Shown in pieces: positions 1 to 8,891 of a stretch of DNA of 43,530 nt. Made by a program: the position numbers and the translations under genes. How positions within the stretch are numbered: the first letter of the stretch is position 1; the number at the start of each line of letters is the position of its first letter. Source of the DNA: Candidatus Peribacteria bacterium. Its GTDB lineage: Bacteria; Patescibacteriota; Gracilibacteria; UBA1369; UBA12463. A model generated the notes under the pieces. It was given only the letters and a program-made list of their open reading frames with translations. It did not search any database and was not told the origin of the DNA. The stretch lies in NCBI GenBank assembly GCA_943354965.1, contig CALRDN010000010.1, forward strand, positions 1 to 43,530, given 5' to 3'.

Positions 1-407
1 ATGCCAAAGAAATTCTAGAAAAAGCCGTCAGATCTGTCGTAGACGAAGAACCCGGATTAGCCCTTTATAGCTACGATAGCTACAAAGACCAACCCTATGC
101 CAAAGAAATTCTAGAAAAAGCCGTCAGATCTGCTATAAACAAAGCACCCGGATTAGCCCTTCAATACTTTTTCTACTACGAAGACCAACCCTACGCCAAA
201 GAGGTTCTAGAAAAAGCCGTCAGATCTGCCATAGACAAAGATCCCAGATCGGCCCTTTATTACTACAATAGCTACAAAGACCAACCCTACGCCAAAGAGG
301 TTCTAGAAAAAGCCGTCAGATATGCTGCAGACAAGGATTTAGGAGCAGCCATTGATTACTTCGACTCCTACAAAGACCAACCCTACGCCAAAGAAATTCT
401 AGAAAAA
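1..407 (+). repeat. 96-bp tandem coding repeat, just over four copies
   Basis: Copies begin at 1, 97, 193, 289 and 385 with a period of exactly 96 bp, which is 32 codons and keeps the frame. The core CTAGAAAAAGCCGTCAGATC is nearly invariant in copies 1-4, while the second half of each unit varies (SYDSY, YFFYY, YYNSY, YFDSY). The array continues beyond the left edge. The high nucleotide identity points to recent expansion or gene conversion. Confidence 0.95.
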
Positions 408-1652
408 ATGGGATTATATCTATCAAATAATCTCACTTCAGAAACGGCTTTAAGAATCGTACGGTTGATTAACGACCTACATGATGTCAAAGATGAGCTC
501 CGTTTTCTTATTGTAGAGAAAATGCCGGCTTCGGCTCTCTATGCCCTGATGGTCGAAGGAGATCGAGAAATATTTACTTCATCATTCAATGGATTGTTCA
601 ATCGATTTCTCGCAAAAATGCATGCAGAAGAAAAAAAAAGTGATCAGGTGATGCAATCAGGAGATGGTACAAAAACATTCCTACGGCTCTGTGCGAGTTA
701 CAATCGCCTCAGCGAATTTCTCGCAACGATGGACCCCACCAAAGCGCGACAAATCCTGAGGGATTCCGTAATAGACCTCGGCAAGCCAGAAGATCGTCTC
801 AAAAACGCCGTCACGCTTGCGGATACCTTCTCTGTCCTCAAGGATCCTACGCTTATGTCTTCCATGAGTGGGTTCGTCAAAGAAGCCTACGCAAAGGCAG
901 AAAAGTCAGGTGATATAAAATTCAAGAAACTCTACGGCCTCCTCGCGAGCATCATCGCAACCAAGATCAACGATCCATGGTTTTCCCAGATGGCAGTCAA
1001 ATATCCACTAGAAAATGTTTCAAGTCTCCCCTCCAAAGAGCTCTTCAATCCGGATAATAAAAACATACAACAATACTTTTTTTACAAAGATAAAGATGGC
1101 AAAGACTCATTTGCAAACTTTCTCAGATATTATAAATCCCAGCCAGATTGGAAGATGCAAGATCGCGGTTCCTACATCTATATCTCCAAAAAAATAAAAG
1201 ACAGGACCGTGGAAATGTATGCCAACAAACCGGAAAATGAAGAAGATGGCCCTGACGACATCCAAAAAGAATTTGCCACCAGAAACATCAAAACGATCGT
1301 CGTCGTCCATCGTGGTCACAGCTTCCATGCTGCAAAAACCATCAAGCGCATCACTGACATCGCCCGTATCGTCTGGATGGGATCGTGTGGAGGATATCGA
1401 GAGGTCGCAGGTGTATTGGAAAAATCTCCCAAGGCTCATATCATCTCCACTAAAGGCACCGGAACGATGCTCATCAACGATCCTCTCCTCAAAGCTCTCA
1501 ACGAAACAATCTTATCCGGGAAGGATATCGTCTGGTCAGCCTTCTGGGCAGAAGCCGAAAAAAAACTCGGTAAAAATGAAAATTTTCCTAACTACGTTGC
1601 GCCAGACAAGAATCTTGGAGTGAACTTCATGAAGGCGTATCAGAAGCAGTGA
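1..1652 (+). CDS. Repeat protein with putative caspase-like (clan CD) C-terminal domain, 5' truncated by window edge
   Basis: The frame is open from base 3 to a TGA at 1650-1652, so the ATG at 408 is internal and the true start lies upstream of the window. The N-terminal visible part is four copies of a 32-residue helical-looking repeat (core YAKEILEKAVRSA, ending YKDQP) and the start of a fifth. A helical middle region follows. The last 120 residues contain a hydrophobic strand and HRGHS (His codon 1317-1319), then 23 residues later WMGSCGG (Cys codon 1386-1388). A His-then-Cys pair, each after a beta strand, is the layout of clan CD peptidases (caspase, separase, gingipain, CHAT). This assignment is inference, since overall similarity was not tested. 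An inactive or unrelated fold is possible. The stop is doubled in frame (TGA TAA). Tandem tRNA-Leu follows on the other strand. Confidence 0.6.
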   Translation, partial: AKEILEKAVRSVVDEEPGLALYSYDSYKDQPYAKEILEKAVRSAINKAPGLALQYFFYYEDQPYAKEVLEKAVRSAIDKDPRSALYYYNSYKDQPYAKEVLEKAVRYAADKDLGAAIDYFDSYKDQPYAKEILEKMGLYLSNNLTSETALRIVRLINDLHDVKDELRFLIVEKMPASALYALMVEGDREIFTSSFNGLFNRFLAKMHAEEKKSDQVMQSGDGTKTFLRLCASYNRLSEFLATMDPTKARQILRDSVIDLGKPEDRLKNAVTLADTFSVLKDPTLMSSMSGFVKEAYAKAEKSGDIKFKKLYGLLASIIATKINDPWFSQMAVKYPLENVSSLPSKELFNPDNKNIQQYFFYKDKDGKDSFANFLRYYKSQPDWKMQDRGSYIYISKKIKDRTVEMYANKPENEEDGPDDIQKEFATRNIKTIVVVHRGHSFHAAKTIKRITDIARIVWMGSCGGYREVAGVLEKSPKAHIISTKGTGTMLINDPLLKALNETILSGKDIVWSAFWAEAEKKLGKNENFPNYVAPDKNLGVNFMKAYQKQ

Positions 1653-1677
1653 TAAGAAGAAACCGAAATCGGGAACA

Positions 1678-1700
1678 AAATTTCTGCGAAGCAGAAATTC
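1678..1700 (-). terminator. Intrinsic terminator of tRNA-Leu
   Basis: A perfect 9-bp stem (1679-1687 with 1691-1699) has a 3-nt loop. Read on the minus strand it is followed by TTTTGTT. It lies directly downstream of the minus-strand tRNA, and could also end the plus-strand gene finishing at 1652. Confidence 0.65.
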
Positions 1701-1701
1701 G

Positions 1702-1787
1702 TGGTGCGGATGAGAGGACTTGAACCTCCATGGGGTTGCCCCCACTACGACCTGAACGTAGCGCGTCTGCCATTTCGCCACACCCGC
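1702..1787 (-). tRNA. tRNA-Leu (anticodon CAG)
   Basis: The minus strand folds as a class II tRNA of 86 nt. It has a GCGGGTG/CATCCGC acceptor stem with one G-T pair, a CTACG/CGTAG anticodon stem with loop TTCAGGT, a long variable arm (TGGGGGCAACCCCA), a TTCAAGT T-loop and an encoded CCA end. The anticodon CAG reads the leucine codon CUG. Confidence 0.95.
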
Positions 1788-1843
1788 ATGTCTATTTTTT
1801 AATGCTGGCTAAATTGAACCTGCGGCGGTAATATTACAGCCAG

Positions 1844-2347
1844 ATGAACAAAATACAAACCTCAGTTAAGGAAAAGCCCTATATTACTACTCCGGTAGCA
1901 CATTTGAAGACGCCACCTAAACATGCTATCTATGAAAAATCATGCGGCGTGGTGCTTTTCCGCATTGAAAAAGGGGAAAGGTATTATCTATTATTGCACT
2001 ATCCAGGCGGTCACTGGGACTTCGGGAAGGGTCATGTAGAATTAAACGAAAACGAAATCGAGACCGCACTCCGCGAGATGAAAGAGGAGACAGGAATTTC
2101 AAAAATTACATTGCTGAAAGATTTTCGTCACAAAATTGATTACTATTATCGTCGTGAGCGAAAGCTGTATCACAAAGACGTGATTTTCTTTATTGGGAAA
2201 ACGTCTGAGGAAAAGGTAAAAATTTCCCACGAACATCAGGGTTCTACATGGCTTCCCTATGAGGAGGCGATGAAAGAGCTGACATTCGATAACGCACAGA
2301 AACTTCTCAAGAAGGCCGAAAACTTTTTGCGAAAAGAGGATAAGTAG
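1844..2347 (+). CDS. Nudix hydrolase, Ap4A-hydrolase-like
   Basis: This 167-residue protein has a complete Nudix box beginning at about residue 66: GHVELNENE, then REMKEETGI, matching GX5EX7REUXEEXGU. The glutamates of REMKEE would bind the divalent metal. The stretch CGVVLFR and the GGHWDFGKG loop in front of the box resemble the asymmetric diadenosine tetraphosphate hydrolase subgroup, which cleaves Ap4A to ATP and AMP. Substrate is inferred from that resemblance only. About 30 residues precede the first domain strand, so translation could begin later (the Met-free segment makes the annotated ATG the only ATG choice nearby). No Shine-Dalgarno sequence is visible. It lies divergent from the tRNA-Leu gene. 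Confidence 0.8.
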   Translation: MNKIQTSVKEKPYITTPVAHLKTPPKHAIYEKSCGVVLFRIEKGERYYLLLHYPGGHWDFGKGHVELNENEIETALREMKEETGISKITLLKDFRHKIDYYYRRERKLYHKDVIFFIGKTSEEKVKISHEHQGSTWLPYEEAMKELTFDNAQKLLKKAENFLRKEDK

Positions 2348-2393
2348 GCTATCGTGTTGAGGTAAAAATCTACTTCATTACACACGAAACGGT

Positions 2394-3884
2394 ATGCAAA
2401 TTTCATTTTCACCTTCGCTTCCGACAGGATTAGAGGTTCTCATCTGTCCCGTTCTTTTTGATAAAAAACATCCTGAGATTTCGAAGTATCCAAAGGCGCT
2501 TCAGGAGCTCATCAAGTCCGCCCTGAAAAATAAACAACTTTTGCAAAAGGCAGAGAGTAGCTTCGATATGCAGCTATATGCCCCGCGACTACCCAAGGGT
2601 ATCATTCTCGTAAGTTTGGGGGATGTGAATAAATTGAAGAAATCTACCGTGAGAAATGCGATTGCGATAGGAATTAAAATGGCCCGAGCCAAGTCGAAGA
2701 AAGAGGTCGCACTCTATTATTCTGAAGAATTAAATCCGTATGCTCGTGTAATTGGAGAAGTGCTTTTGATGGCGAATTATTTGGTAGCAAGATACAAAAC
2801 GGGAAAGAGTTTAGAGATAGAAAAGAAGAAAATTATGGCTGGCATGACGCTCGTAACATCAAGCAAGGCTGCGATTGAAACAGAATTGAGAAAAGGTATG
2901 GCAGTTGGAACAGTCGTAAACATTACACGAAGCTTAATTAACGATCCGCCAAATATTTTGTCGGCTCGCGCACTTGCCGAACACGCTCGCACCATTTCAA
3001 AAGATGCCGGCCTTAAATGTATTGTCATTGAAAAAAAAGAGTTGGTGAAAATGAAAATGGGAGCTCTCCTAGCGGTAAATCGCGCCAGTGACGCCGAGGA
3101 AGATGACGCACGACTTGTTGTAATTGAGCACCTTCCAAATAAAAACGAGAAGCCAATCGCGCTCATCGGAAAGGGAATTATTTTTGATACCGGTGGATAC
3201 GATCTCAAGCCCTCGAAGCACATGGGCGACATGCAGACCGATATGACGGGCGCAGCAGTGGTAATGGGGGTTATGAGTTTATTGAAAAAGCTTGGTATTA
3301 AGCGAAACGTCATCGGTGTTGCGGCAATTACCGCCAACCTCGTCGGACCAAAAGCCTATAAATCTTCAGAAATTATTACGTCGTATTCCGGAAAGACGAT
3401 TGAGATTACGAATACCGATGCCGAAGGTCGCGTGGTGCTCTGTGATGCGATTAGTTATGCGATCAAGCAGTACAAGGTGAAACAGATTATTGACCTCGCC
3501 ACACTTACGGGCGCCTGCTGTGTCGCCCTCGGCGATCGCTACGCCGGCATGATGGGAACGGACAAGAAAGGTATGTCACTCATGCGAAAAATGGGACGCT
3601 CCACCGATGATCTCGTCTGGCCACTTCCAATTCATCCGGACTTCGAGGAGAAGATGAAGAGCAAGATCGCCGATATCAAGAATACCGAAGACGGCTACTA
3701 CGCCGGCGCCTCAAAGGCCGCCGCCTTCCTCAAATTCTTCGTCGGCAAAACGCCATGGATCCACCTCGACATCGCCGGAACCGCCTACACGCACGACCCA
3801 AAGAAATACGAATCCATTCTCGGAACAGGTTTTGGTGTCCGTCTCGTCTCCGCATATCTCGAGGCGCTAGAGCAGCAGGCGTAA
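2394..3884 (+). CDS. pepA: Leucyl aminopeptidase (M17 family)
   Basis: The 496-residue length is typical of PepA, a cytosolic hexameric di-zinc aminopeptidase that removes N-terminal residues from peptides. The C-terminal catalytic domain carries the M17 signature NTDAEGR at residues 340-346 (metal ligands D342 and E344, catalytic arginine R346). It also has IGKGIIFDTGG at 258-268, which supplies the Lys and Asp ligands K260 and D265, and QTDMTGAA with a further Asp ligand. The residue before that Asp is Thr where many homologues have Lys or Tyr. The N-terminal macro-like domain is divergent, as usual. A weak TTGAGG-16-TACACA promoter sits at 2357-2384, only 9 bp before the ATG. msrB follows 21 bp downstream and may be cotranscribed. 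Confidence 0.93.
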   Translation: MQISFSPSLPTGLEVLICPVLFDKKHPEISKYPKALQELIKSALKNKQLLQKAESSFDMQLYAPRLPKGIILVSLGDVNKLKKSTVRNAIAIGIKMARAKSKKEVALYYSEELNPYARVIGEVLLMANYLVARYKTGKSLEIEKKKIMAGMTLVTSSKAAIETELRKGMAVGTVVNITRSLINDPPNILSARALAEHARTISKDAGLKCIVIEKKELVKMKMGALLAVNRASDAEEDDARLVVIEHLPNKNEKPIALIGKGIIFDTGGYDLKPSKHMGDMQTDMTGAAVVMGVMSLLKKLGIKRNVIGVAAITANLVGPKAYKSSEIITSYSGKTIEITNTDAEGRVVLCDAISYAIKQYKVKQIIDLATLTGACCVALGDRYAGMMGTDKKGMSLMRKMGRSTDDLVWPLPIHPDFEEKMKSKIADIKNTEDGYYAGASKAAAFLKFFVGKTPWIHLDIAGTAYTHDPKKYESILGTGFGVRLVSAYLEALEQQA

Positions 3885-3905
3885 TTGCCCATATAACGAA
3901 CGACA

Positions 3906-4268
3906 ATGGACTACAACGAACTCACTCCTGAAGAGGAGCGGATAATCGCAAACAAGGGGACAGAGGCGCCATTCACGGGCGAGTACGATAACTACTTCGC
4001 CAATGGTATTTACGTTTGCCGTCGTTGCAACACGCCTCTCTACAAATCCGAGGATAAGTTCGACGCCGGTTGCGGCTGGCCAAGTTTCGATTCCGAAATC
4101 CCCGGAGCCGTTCACCGCATCCCTGATGCCGACGGCCAGCGTACAGAGATCGTTTGCAACACCTGCTCTGCCCATCTCGGCCACGTCTTCACCGGTGAGC
4201 ACCTCACCGCCAAGGACACCCGCCACTGCGTGAACTCTCTCTCGATGAAGTTTATCTCAAAGACATAG
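3906..4268 (+). CDS. msrB: Peptide methionine-(R)-S-oxide reductase
   Basis: A full-length 120-residue MsrB, which repairs the R-epimer of methionine sulfoxide in proteins using thioredoxin as reductant. The structural zinc is bound by two CXXC pairs (C38/C41 and C84/C87). GWPSF (57-61), HLGHVF (90-95) and the catalytic Cys in RHCVNSLSM (C108) are all present. C56 in AGCGWPSF is a candidate resolving cysteine. The gene sits 21 bp after pepA. The thioredoxin reductase at 9.9 kb would be part of its electron supply. Confidence 0.95.
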   Translation: MDYNELTPEEERIIANKGTEAPFTGEYDNYFANGIYVCRRCNTPLYKSEDKFDAGCGWPSFDSEIPGAVHRIPDADGQRTEIVCNTCSAHLGHVFTGEHLTAKDTRHCVNSLSMKFISKT

Positions 4269-4407
4269 CAGTGCGCATAGCCCTGTTTTAATATGAATTC
4301 CGATAAGATATATATAAATATATAAGGAATATATATCCTATAAAAATGAGACTCTCTTCAGATACTAAATTTTAGCTTTATTTAGCTTTGTTGTACAAAT
4401 GGATACA
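4269..4407. other. AT-rich intergenic stretch with no gene
   Basis: This segment between msrB and the SLH gene is strongly AT-rich, with a run of ATATATA-type sequence at about 4305-4340 and a small AGGA/TCCT hairpin around 4325-4340. It carries a TTGTACAAATGGATA motif at about 4391. I see no ORF or RNA gene. It probably holds the msrB transcript end and upstream DNA of the next promoter. Confidence 0.5.
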
Positions 4408-4435
4408 TTGACAAAAAATAAAAAAGAACTAAAAT
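4408..4435 (+). promoter_or_regulatory. Sigma70-type promoter of the 4463 SLH gene
   Basis: A perfect TTGACA (4408-4413), 16-bp spacer and TAAAAT (4430-4435). The -10 box ends 27 bp before the ATG at 4463, giving a leader of about 20 nt. Confidence 0.8.
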
Positions 4436-4462
4436 AGTCAACCAACCCATATATTTACAGAA

Positions 4463-5677
4463 ATGAATATCAAGCCGCTCAAATTCATCATGACATTTAC
4501 GCTCGCGCTAGCTTTTGCACTCTCAAGCTCAAATCTCACATCAGCTGCATCATTCCGCGATGTAACCGATGGAAGTCCGCGCGACAAGGCGATAAAATAT
4601 CTCGTGAATGCGAGTGTTATTAGTGGGTATGGTGACGGAACATTCAAGCCGACGAAACTGATTTCACGTGCGGAAATTATCAAAATGCTCGTGGCCTCTC
4701 AGCCAGGGGTTTCTATCGATGAGCTCAACGCAAATCTCTACGAAAATTACATCTCAAAAAATTACAAATACGCGCAGTTCAAGGACGTCCCGACGAGCCA
4801 GTGGTACGCGAAATATATTGTCTATGCATATGACCACCAGTGGATTCAGGGCTACCCGGACAAGACATTCAAGCCGAATCAGAATGTGAATATGGCCGAA
4901 GCGCTCAAGATGATACTCAAATTCAATGACGTTCAGCCGGATACTGATACGACGAGATATCTTATTCAAAAATATCCGAACTGGTATAATCAGTTCCTCT
5001 TCACGGCGATTGAGAAGAAGATTTTTGCTACTCCGGAACTCAACGATATCGGTGTGACCTTTATGGATCGTGTAAATCAGATTATGTACCCATGGACCAC
5101 GCTCACGCGGGAAAACGTCGCAGAGATTCTCTACCGCGTCTTATCTATGAAGGAAAACTACGCCGCCTGCTACGAGCCTGAAGACTACGTTTGGCAAACC
5201 TACAACGACACAAATCTCGGCTTCTCTATACGTGCGCCGTTCGCAACGTATGAAATTTCTCACGGTGAAAAATTCGAGTGGAACTACAATACGCCGGTAC
5301 ATATTACCTCGCGTCGAGAGGTAAAATTTCAGATCAAAAGCCAAAGTGGCGCACTCGTTACCCCTAGCTTCACCGCAATGGTATACACAGTTCGCGATGA
5401 AAATCTTTCGCTCCAGGACTTCGCAAACGCCCTCGAGATGAACGACGAAAACACCGAGCTCCGCAAACGCCACTATGACTATTACGACGCTTCAGAGCGT
5501 TCAGTGAAGTATGGCTCACAGCTCCTCAACGACGACCGAGCACTCACATCCCACGGTCGAATTATCAAAAGAGGAAATACGTTCTTCCACATCTTCTCCC
5601 TCGACTGGCACGCTCCGTGTGACTTCGAAAAAGTATTGGATTCGTTCTCATTCAACTCGAGCAATAGCATAAATTAA
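4463..5677 (+). CDS. Secreted SLH-domain protein
   Basis: This 404-residue protein begins with a signal peptide (K4-R-poor basic start, hydrophobic residues about 8-22, cleavage near TSAAS at 26-30). SLH domain 1 spans about 29-80 (FRDV... GYGDGTFKP... SRAEIIKML). SLH domain 2 spans about 103-155 (FKDVPTSQWYAKYI... GYPDKTFKP... AEALKMI). A degenerate third follows to about 230. SLH modules anchor proteins to the cell-wall polymer of S-layered cells. The C-terminal 170 residues (from about NDTNLGFSI) look like a PsbP-type beta domain, a resemblance I would not push further. The stop is one base from the stop of the convergent phosphoketolase gene. Confidence 0.88.
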   Translation: MNIKPLKFIMTFTLALAFALSSSNLTSAASFRDVTDGSPRDKAIKYLVNASVISGYGDGTFKPTKLISRAEIIKMLVASQPGVSIDELNANLYENYISKNYKYAQFKDVPTSQWYAKYIVYAYDHQWIQGYPDKTFKPNQNVNMAEALKMILKFNDVQPDTDTTRYLIQKYPNWYNQFLFTAIEKKIFATPELNDIGVTFMDRVNQIMYPWTTLTRENVAEILYRVLSMKENYAACYEPEDYVWQTYNDTNLGFSIRAPFATYEISHGEKFEWNYNTPVHITSRREVKFQIKSQSGALVTPSFTAMVYTVRDENLSLQDFANALEMNDENTELRKRHYDYYDASERSVKYGSQLLNDDRALTSHGRIIKRGNTFFHIFSLDWHAPCDFEKVLDSFSFNSSNSIN

Positions 5678-5678
5678 T

Positions 5679-8063
5679 CTATACATTCTCCCACTTCCAC
5701 TTCTCGATTTCCGGCATATCCGTGCCATGAATCAGGATATATTTCGAATGATCTTTCAATTGTTGTTCAAAAAATTTGATCAACTTAGGTGCCTTCTTGG
5801 CAACAGCAGGATTTACCTCGGAAGCATGTTTCAAGGCCTGTATAGCAAGGTGGAATCGGCTCGTCCTATTTCGTACTACCATATCAAATGGTGTCGTGGT
5901 CGTACCCTCCTCGATATAGCCACGAATACAGAATCGATCCAATGCACCGTGTCCGAACATGAGTTTCTGGATGACGCTTGGATATCCATGGAAGTTGAAA
6001 ATCACATGTTTGTCGGCAGTAAAATAGTGATGAAAATGTTTATCCTCGAGAGCAAGGGGATGGCGCTCATCGCCGATACCCAATGCAGAAATTTCAGATA
6101 CATTTACAAATCGAATTTTTAATTCAGGGCATAATTTTCTGAGCCACCAAATAGCAGCCATCGACTCTTGGACCGGTACGTCACCCGCAGCAGCCATGAC
6201 AATATCAGGATTTGCGGCATGAGATGGATTGATCCAGTCCCATCGTCCAATACCCATTTTTAGCTCCTCACGCGCCTCTTTCAGCGTGAGCCATTGTGGC
6301 ATGGGCTGTTTTCCGGAAACGATAACATTGATAGAGTCTGTTCGATTGAAACAATCTTCCAAAATAACGAGCATGCTATTCGCATCGACAGGGAAGTAGA
6401 CGCTGCAAAATCCTCCGTGTTTTTCTACGAGATTGCTAATAAAAGAAGGATTTTGGTGAGAGTAGCCATTATGTTCCTGTCTCCATCCGACACTCGTGAG
6501 CAAATAATTCAACGAAGAAATCGGCTTCCTCCATTTCACGTGAGACGACTGCTTGAGGAACTTCGCATACTGATCAACCATACTGGCCACAATGGTAGCG
6601 AACGCCTCGTAGGTGGCGAACATACCATGTCTACCTGTAAGTAAATATCCCTCCAGCCAGCCCTGTAACGAGTGTTCATTGAGGATTTCCATAACACGAC
6701 CACTAGGGGAGAGATTTTCATCGTAAGACTTCACGGGCCACACATAGGCCCTCTTCGTCGCCTCGAATAACGCTGTTAATTTATTTGATTCCGTCTCATC
6801 AGGACACATGAACCGGAAGTTTTTTTGTTTGGCATTGAGTTTAAAAATATCCCTCATGTATTTTGCGCCAATCGAAGTATTGCTCACATCAATTTCGCAG
6901 TATTCCTTTGAGCACTTCACTTCGTATTTAGAAAGTGCAGGGAGCTTGAGCGGTTTTCTCATATTGCCACCAAGTGCGTGTTTGTTCATGCCCATGCGAT
7001 TTTTCCCCTGTGGGACGTAGCGCATAACCTCACTCTTCGGACGACCCTTTTCATCAACGAGTTCGGTAAATTTATAGCTCGAGAGCCAGTCTTGTACCTT
7101 CTTGAACTCCTCGGGGTCGGTTTTTGGATGGCCGGCTGGAATCCCGTGAGCGCGATACGTTCCCTCAACTTTTTTGTCATGGAGCTCCTTGATACCACTC
7201 CAGCCTTTTAAGGAACGGAATAAAATCATCGGCCACTTAGGTTTCAAATATGGTTCCTTGCTGCTTCGTGCCTTCTTCTGGATTTTTCGTATCATGCCGT
7301 AGGCCTTCTCGAGGGCATTCATCATTTTCTCATGATAATTTTTCCTGCTCAAGTCGGTAACATCCACGAGGATAGGGAAGTATCCAAGTCCGGAAAAATA
7401 CTGATTCAGCTCCTCATCACTCATCGTCCCATAAATCGTCGGTCCGGTAATTTTGTAGCCATTGATATGCAGAATAGGAAGCACGGCACCTGACTCGGCC
7501 GGATTCAAGAACTTGTTGCTGTGCCATGAGGCAGCGAGTGGACCGCTCTCGGCCTCGCCATCTCCCACCACGCACGCCACGATTAAATCTGGATTATCCA
7601 ACACCGCTCCGAAGGCTGTAGAAAGACAATATCCGAGCTCTCCTCCCTCCAAAATCGCACCCGGAGTTCCAGGATTGGTATGGCTCGGAAATCCTCCCGG
7701 CCAGCTGAACATTTTGACCAACGCAGATGTTCCTTTCTCATCAAGTTTCAAATCAGGATAGTACTCACGCAAACTCGCCTCTGCAAACAAATTCGCAATT
7801 ACCGCAGGTGCTCCGTGGCCGGGCCCCGCAATAAACATCATGTTCAAGTCATACTTTTGAACGAGGTAGTTCAAATGCGCATAGATAAAATTCAAACCGG
7901 GAACGGTTCCCCAGTGTCCCAGGATGCGATCTTTAATATCATTTTGTTTGAGCTCACTTCGCAGGAGACAATTATCTTTCAGGTACAGCTGAGCCGCACC
8001 GAGATAATTCACATAGCGCAGATAGAGATCAAGCCATTTCAGGGCCTTGCTTCGTTCAAACAT
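5679..8063 (-). CDS. xfp: Xylulose-5-phosphate/fructose-6-phosphate phosphoketolase
   Basis: At 794 residues this matches the usual phosphoketolase length. The enzyme is thiamine diphosphate dependent and cleaves xylulose-5-P (or fructose-6-P) with phosphate to acetyl phosphate plus glyceraldehyde-3-P (or erythrose-4-P). Family features visible are GHWGTVPG, GPGHGAPA, the ThDP/Mg motif GDGEAESGPLA, YLLTGRHG and the pyrimidine-domain segment HNGYSHQNPSF. The upstream HAD gene ends 33 bp before the start and is codirectional, so both may form one transcript. With the pentose-phosphate genes at 23-31 kb it would complete a phosphoketolase-type fermentation. No acetate kinase is in the window. 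Confidence 0.96.
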   Translation of the reverse strand: MFERSKALKWLDLYLRYVNYLGAAQLYLKDNCLLRSELKQNDIKDRILGHWGTVPGLNFIYAHLNYLVQKYDLNMMFIAGPGHGAPAVIANLFAEASLREYYPDLKLDEKGTSALVKMFSWPGGFPSHTNPGTPGAILEGGELGYCLSTAFGAVLDNPDLIVACVVGDGEAESGPLAASWHSNKFLNPAESGAVLPILHINGYKITGPTIYGTMSDEELNQYFSGLGYFPILVDVTDLSRKNYHEKMMNALEKAYGMIRKIQKKARSSKEPYLKPKWPMILFRSLKGWSGIKELHDKKVEGTYRAHGIPAGHPKTDPEEFKKVQDWLSSYKFTELVDEKGRPKSEVMRYVPQGKNRMGMNKHALGGNMRKPLKLPALSKYEVKCSKEYCEIDVSNTSIGAKYMRDIFKLNAKQKNFRFMCPDETESNKLTALFEATKRAYVWPVKSYDENLSPSGRVMEILNEHSLQGWLEGYLLTGRHGMFATYEAFATIVASMVDQYAKFLKQSSHVKWRKPISSLNYLLTSVGWRQEHNGYSHQNPSFISNLVEKHGGFCSVYFPVDANSMLVILEDCFNRTDSINVIVSGKQPMPQWLTLKEAREELKMGIGRWDWINPSHAANPDIVMAAAGDVPVQESMAAIWWLRKLCPELKIRFVNVSEISALGIGDERHPLALEDKHFHHYFTADKHVIFNFHGYPSVIQKLMFGHGALDRFCIRGYIEEGTTTTPFDMVVRNRTSRFHLAIQALKHASEVNPAVAKKAPKLIKFFEQQLKDHSKYILIHGTDMPEIEKWKWENV

Positions 8064-8096
8064 AAGTGAGGGTGTTTGAGAATGTTTACGGAGACA

Positions 8097-8783
8097 CTAT
8101 ATACTACCTGCAAGAGTTTCATCAATCATTACATCGCTTAACTCGGTGTAATCTTTTACGACGATATCCGCACCGGCATTTCGCAAATCCATTTCAGGGA
8201 TACGGGATGCAATAGCAATACTCGTTATTCCTGCCGACTCTGCTGCGGTAATTCCATTTACAGCATCTTCGAAAACCACGCACTCTCCTTGCTCATATCC
8301 AAACTTCTTCGCGGCCGCGAGAAAAATATCAGGAGCAGGTTTTGGCTTTTCGGCGTCTTTATTTGTTACGATGAACTCGAAGAATGTACGAACATGAATG
8401 GCATCGAGGAGGTATTCAATTGATTCCAGTTTGTTTCCCGAGGCAACGCACATTCTATATCCACGACCCTGCATTCGTTTGAGAAAATCCTCAACTCCCG
8501 CAACCGGTACGATGGTTTCAGAGCGAATAATTCGATCATAAATTTCTTTTTTCTCATCGGAATATTGCTTGATCTGCTCAGGAGTAAGCGTAAGTCCATG
8601 GTCGGCAAAAACTGTAGGGAAAATAATACCAGATCCCATGCCAGCATATTTGTTGAGGTCATCTTCTTCGGTATAGGTAATGCCATACTTCGCAAACACC
8701 TGCGAAAAAGCCTGATAGTGAAACTGCTGCGTCAGCATAATAGTTCCATCGAGATCAAATATCAGTCCACGAATCTTCGCCAT
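8097..8783 (-). CDS. HAD-superfamily phosphatase, beta-phosphoglucomutase-like
   Basis: A 228-residue HAD hydrolase of the subfamily IA type. Motif I is FDLDGTI near the N-terminus, with the nucleophile and general-acid aspartates. A helical cap follows, then motif II (CVASGNK), motif III Lys (AEKPKPAPD) and motif IV (VVFEDAVNGITAA). I start it at the ATG at 8783, directly before KIRGLIFDLDG, because the upstream ATG at 8810 adds nine unlikely residues. Related proteins act on sugar phosphates (phosphoglycolate, beta-glucose-1-phosphate, 2-deoxyglucose-6-phosphate). The substrate cannot be told from sequence, though the position just upstream of xfp suggests sugar-phosphate metabolism. Confidence 0.85.
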   Translation of the reverse strand: MAKIRGLIFDLDGTIMLTQQFHYQAFSQVFAKYGITYTEEDDLNKYAGMGSGIIFPTVFADHGLTLTPEQIKQYSDEKKEIYDRIIRSETIVPVAGVEDFLKRMQGRGYRMCVASGNKLESIEYLLDAIHVRTFFEFIVTNKDAEKPKPAPDIFLAAAKKFGYEQGECVVFEDAVNGITAAESAGITSIAIASRIPEMDLRNAGADIVVKDYTELSDVMIDETLAGSI

Positions 8784-8834
8784 AGAATGCTTATAAAATA
8801 ATACTGCCACGAGTATACCTAATGAATTCGTTTG

Positions 8835-8863
8835 TTGCTATTCCTTCTCTCTCATCGTACAAT
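8835..8863 (+). promoter_or_regulatory. Promoter of the 8892 SLH gene
   Basis: TTGCTA (8835-8840), 17-bp spacer, TACAAT (8858-8863). The -10 box ends 28 bp before the ATG at 8892. The TTG codon at 8832 lies inside this promoter, which argues against it as a start. Confidence 0.65.
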
Positions 8864-8891
8864 AATTACAATTTCCCTTACTCACAAATCT

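Noticed and set aside
1-407. Possible CRISPR array
   Set aside because: The units are 96 bp with no separate unique spacers, stay in one open reading frame and encode a repeat protein.
408-1652. ATG at 408 as the gene start
   Set aside because: The frame is open upstream to base 3 and carries the same repeat, so the gene is truncated by the window edge instead.
2777-3337. 186-codon minus-strand ORF
   Set aside because: It is antisense to pepA, whose catalytic motifs are in this stretch, and has no family features.
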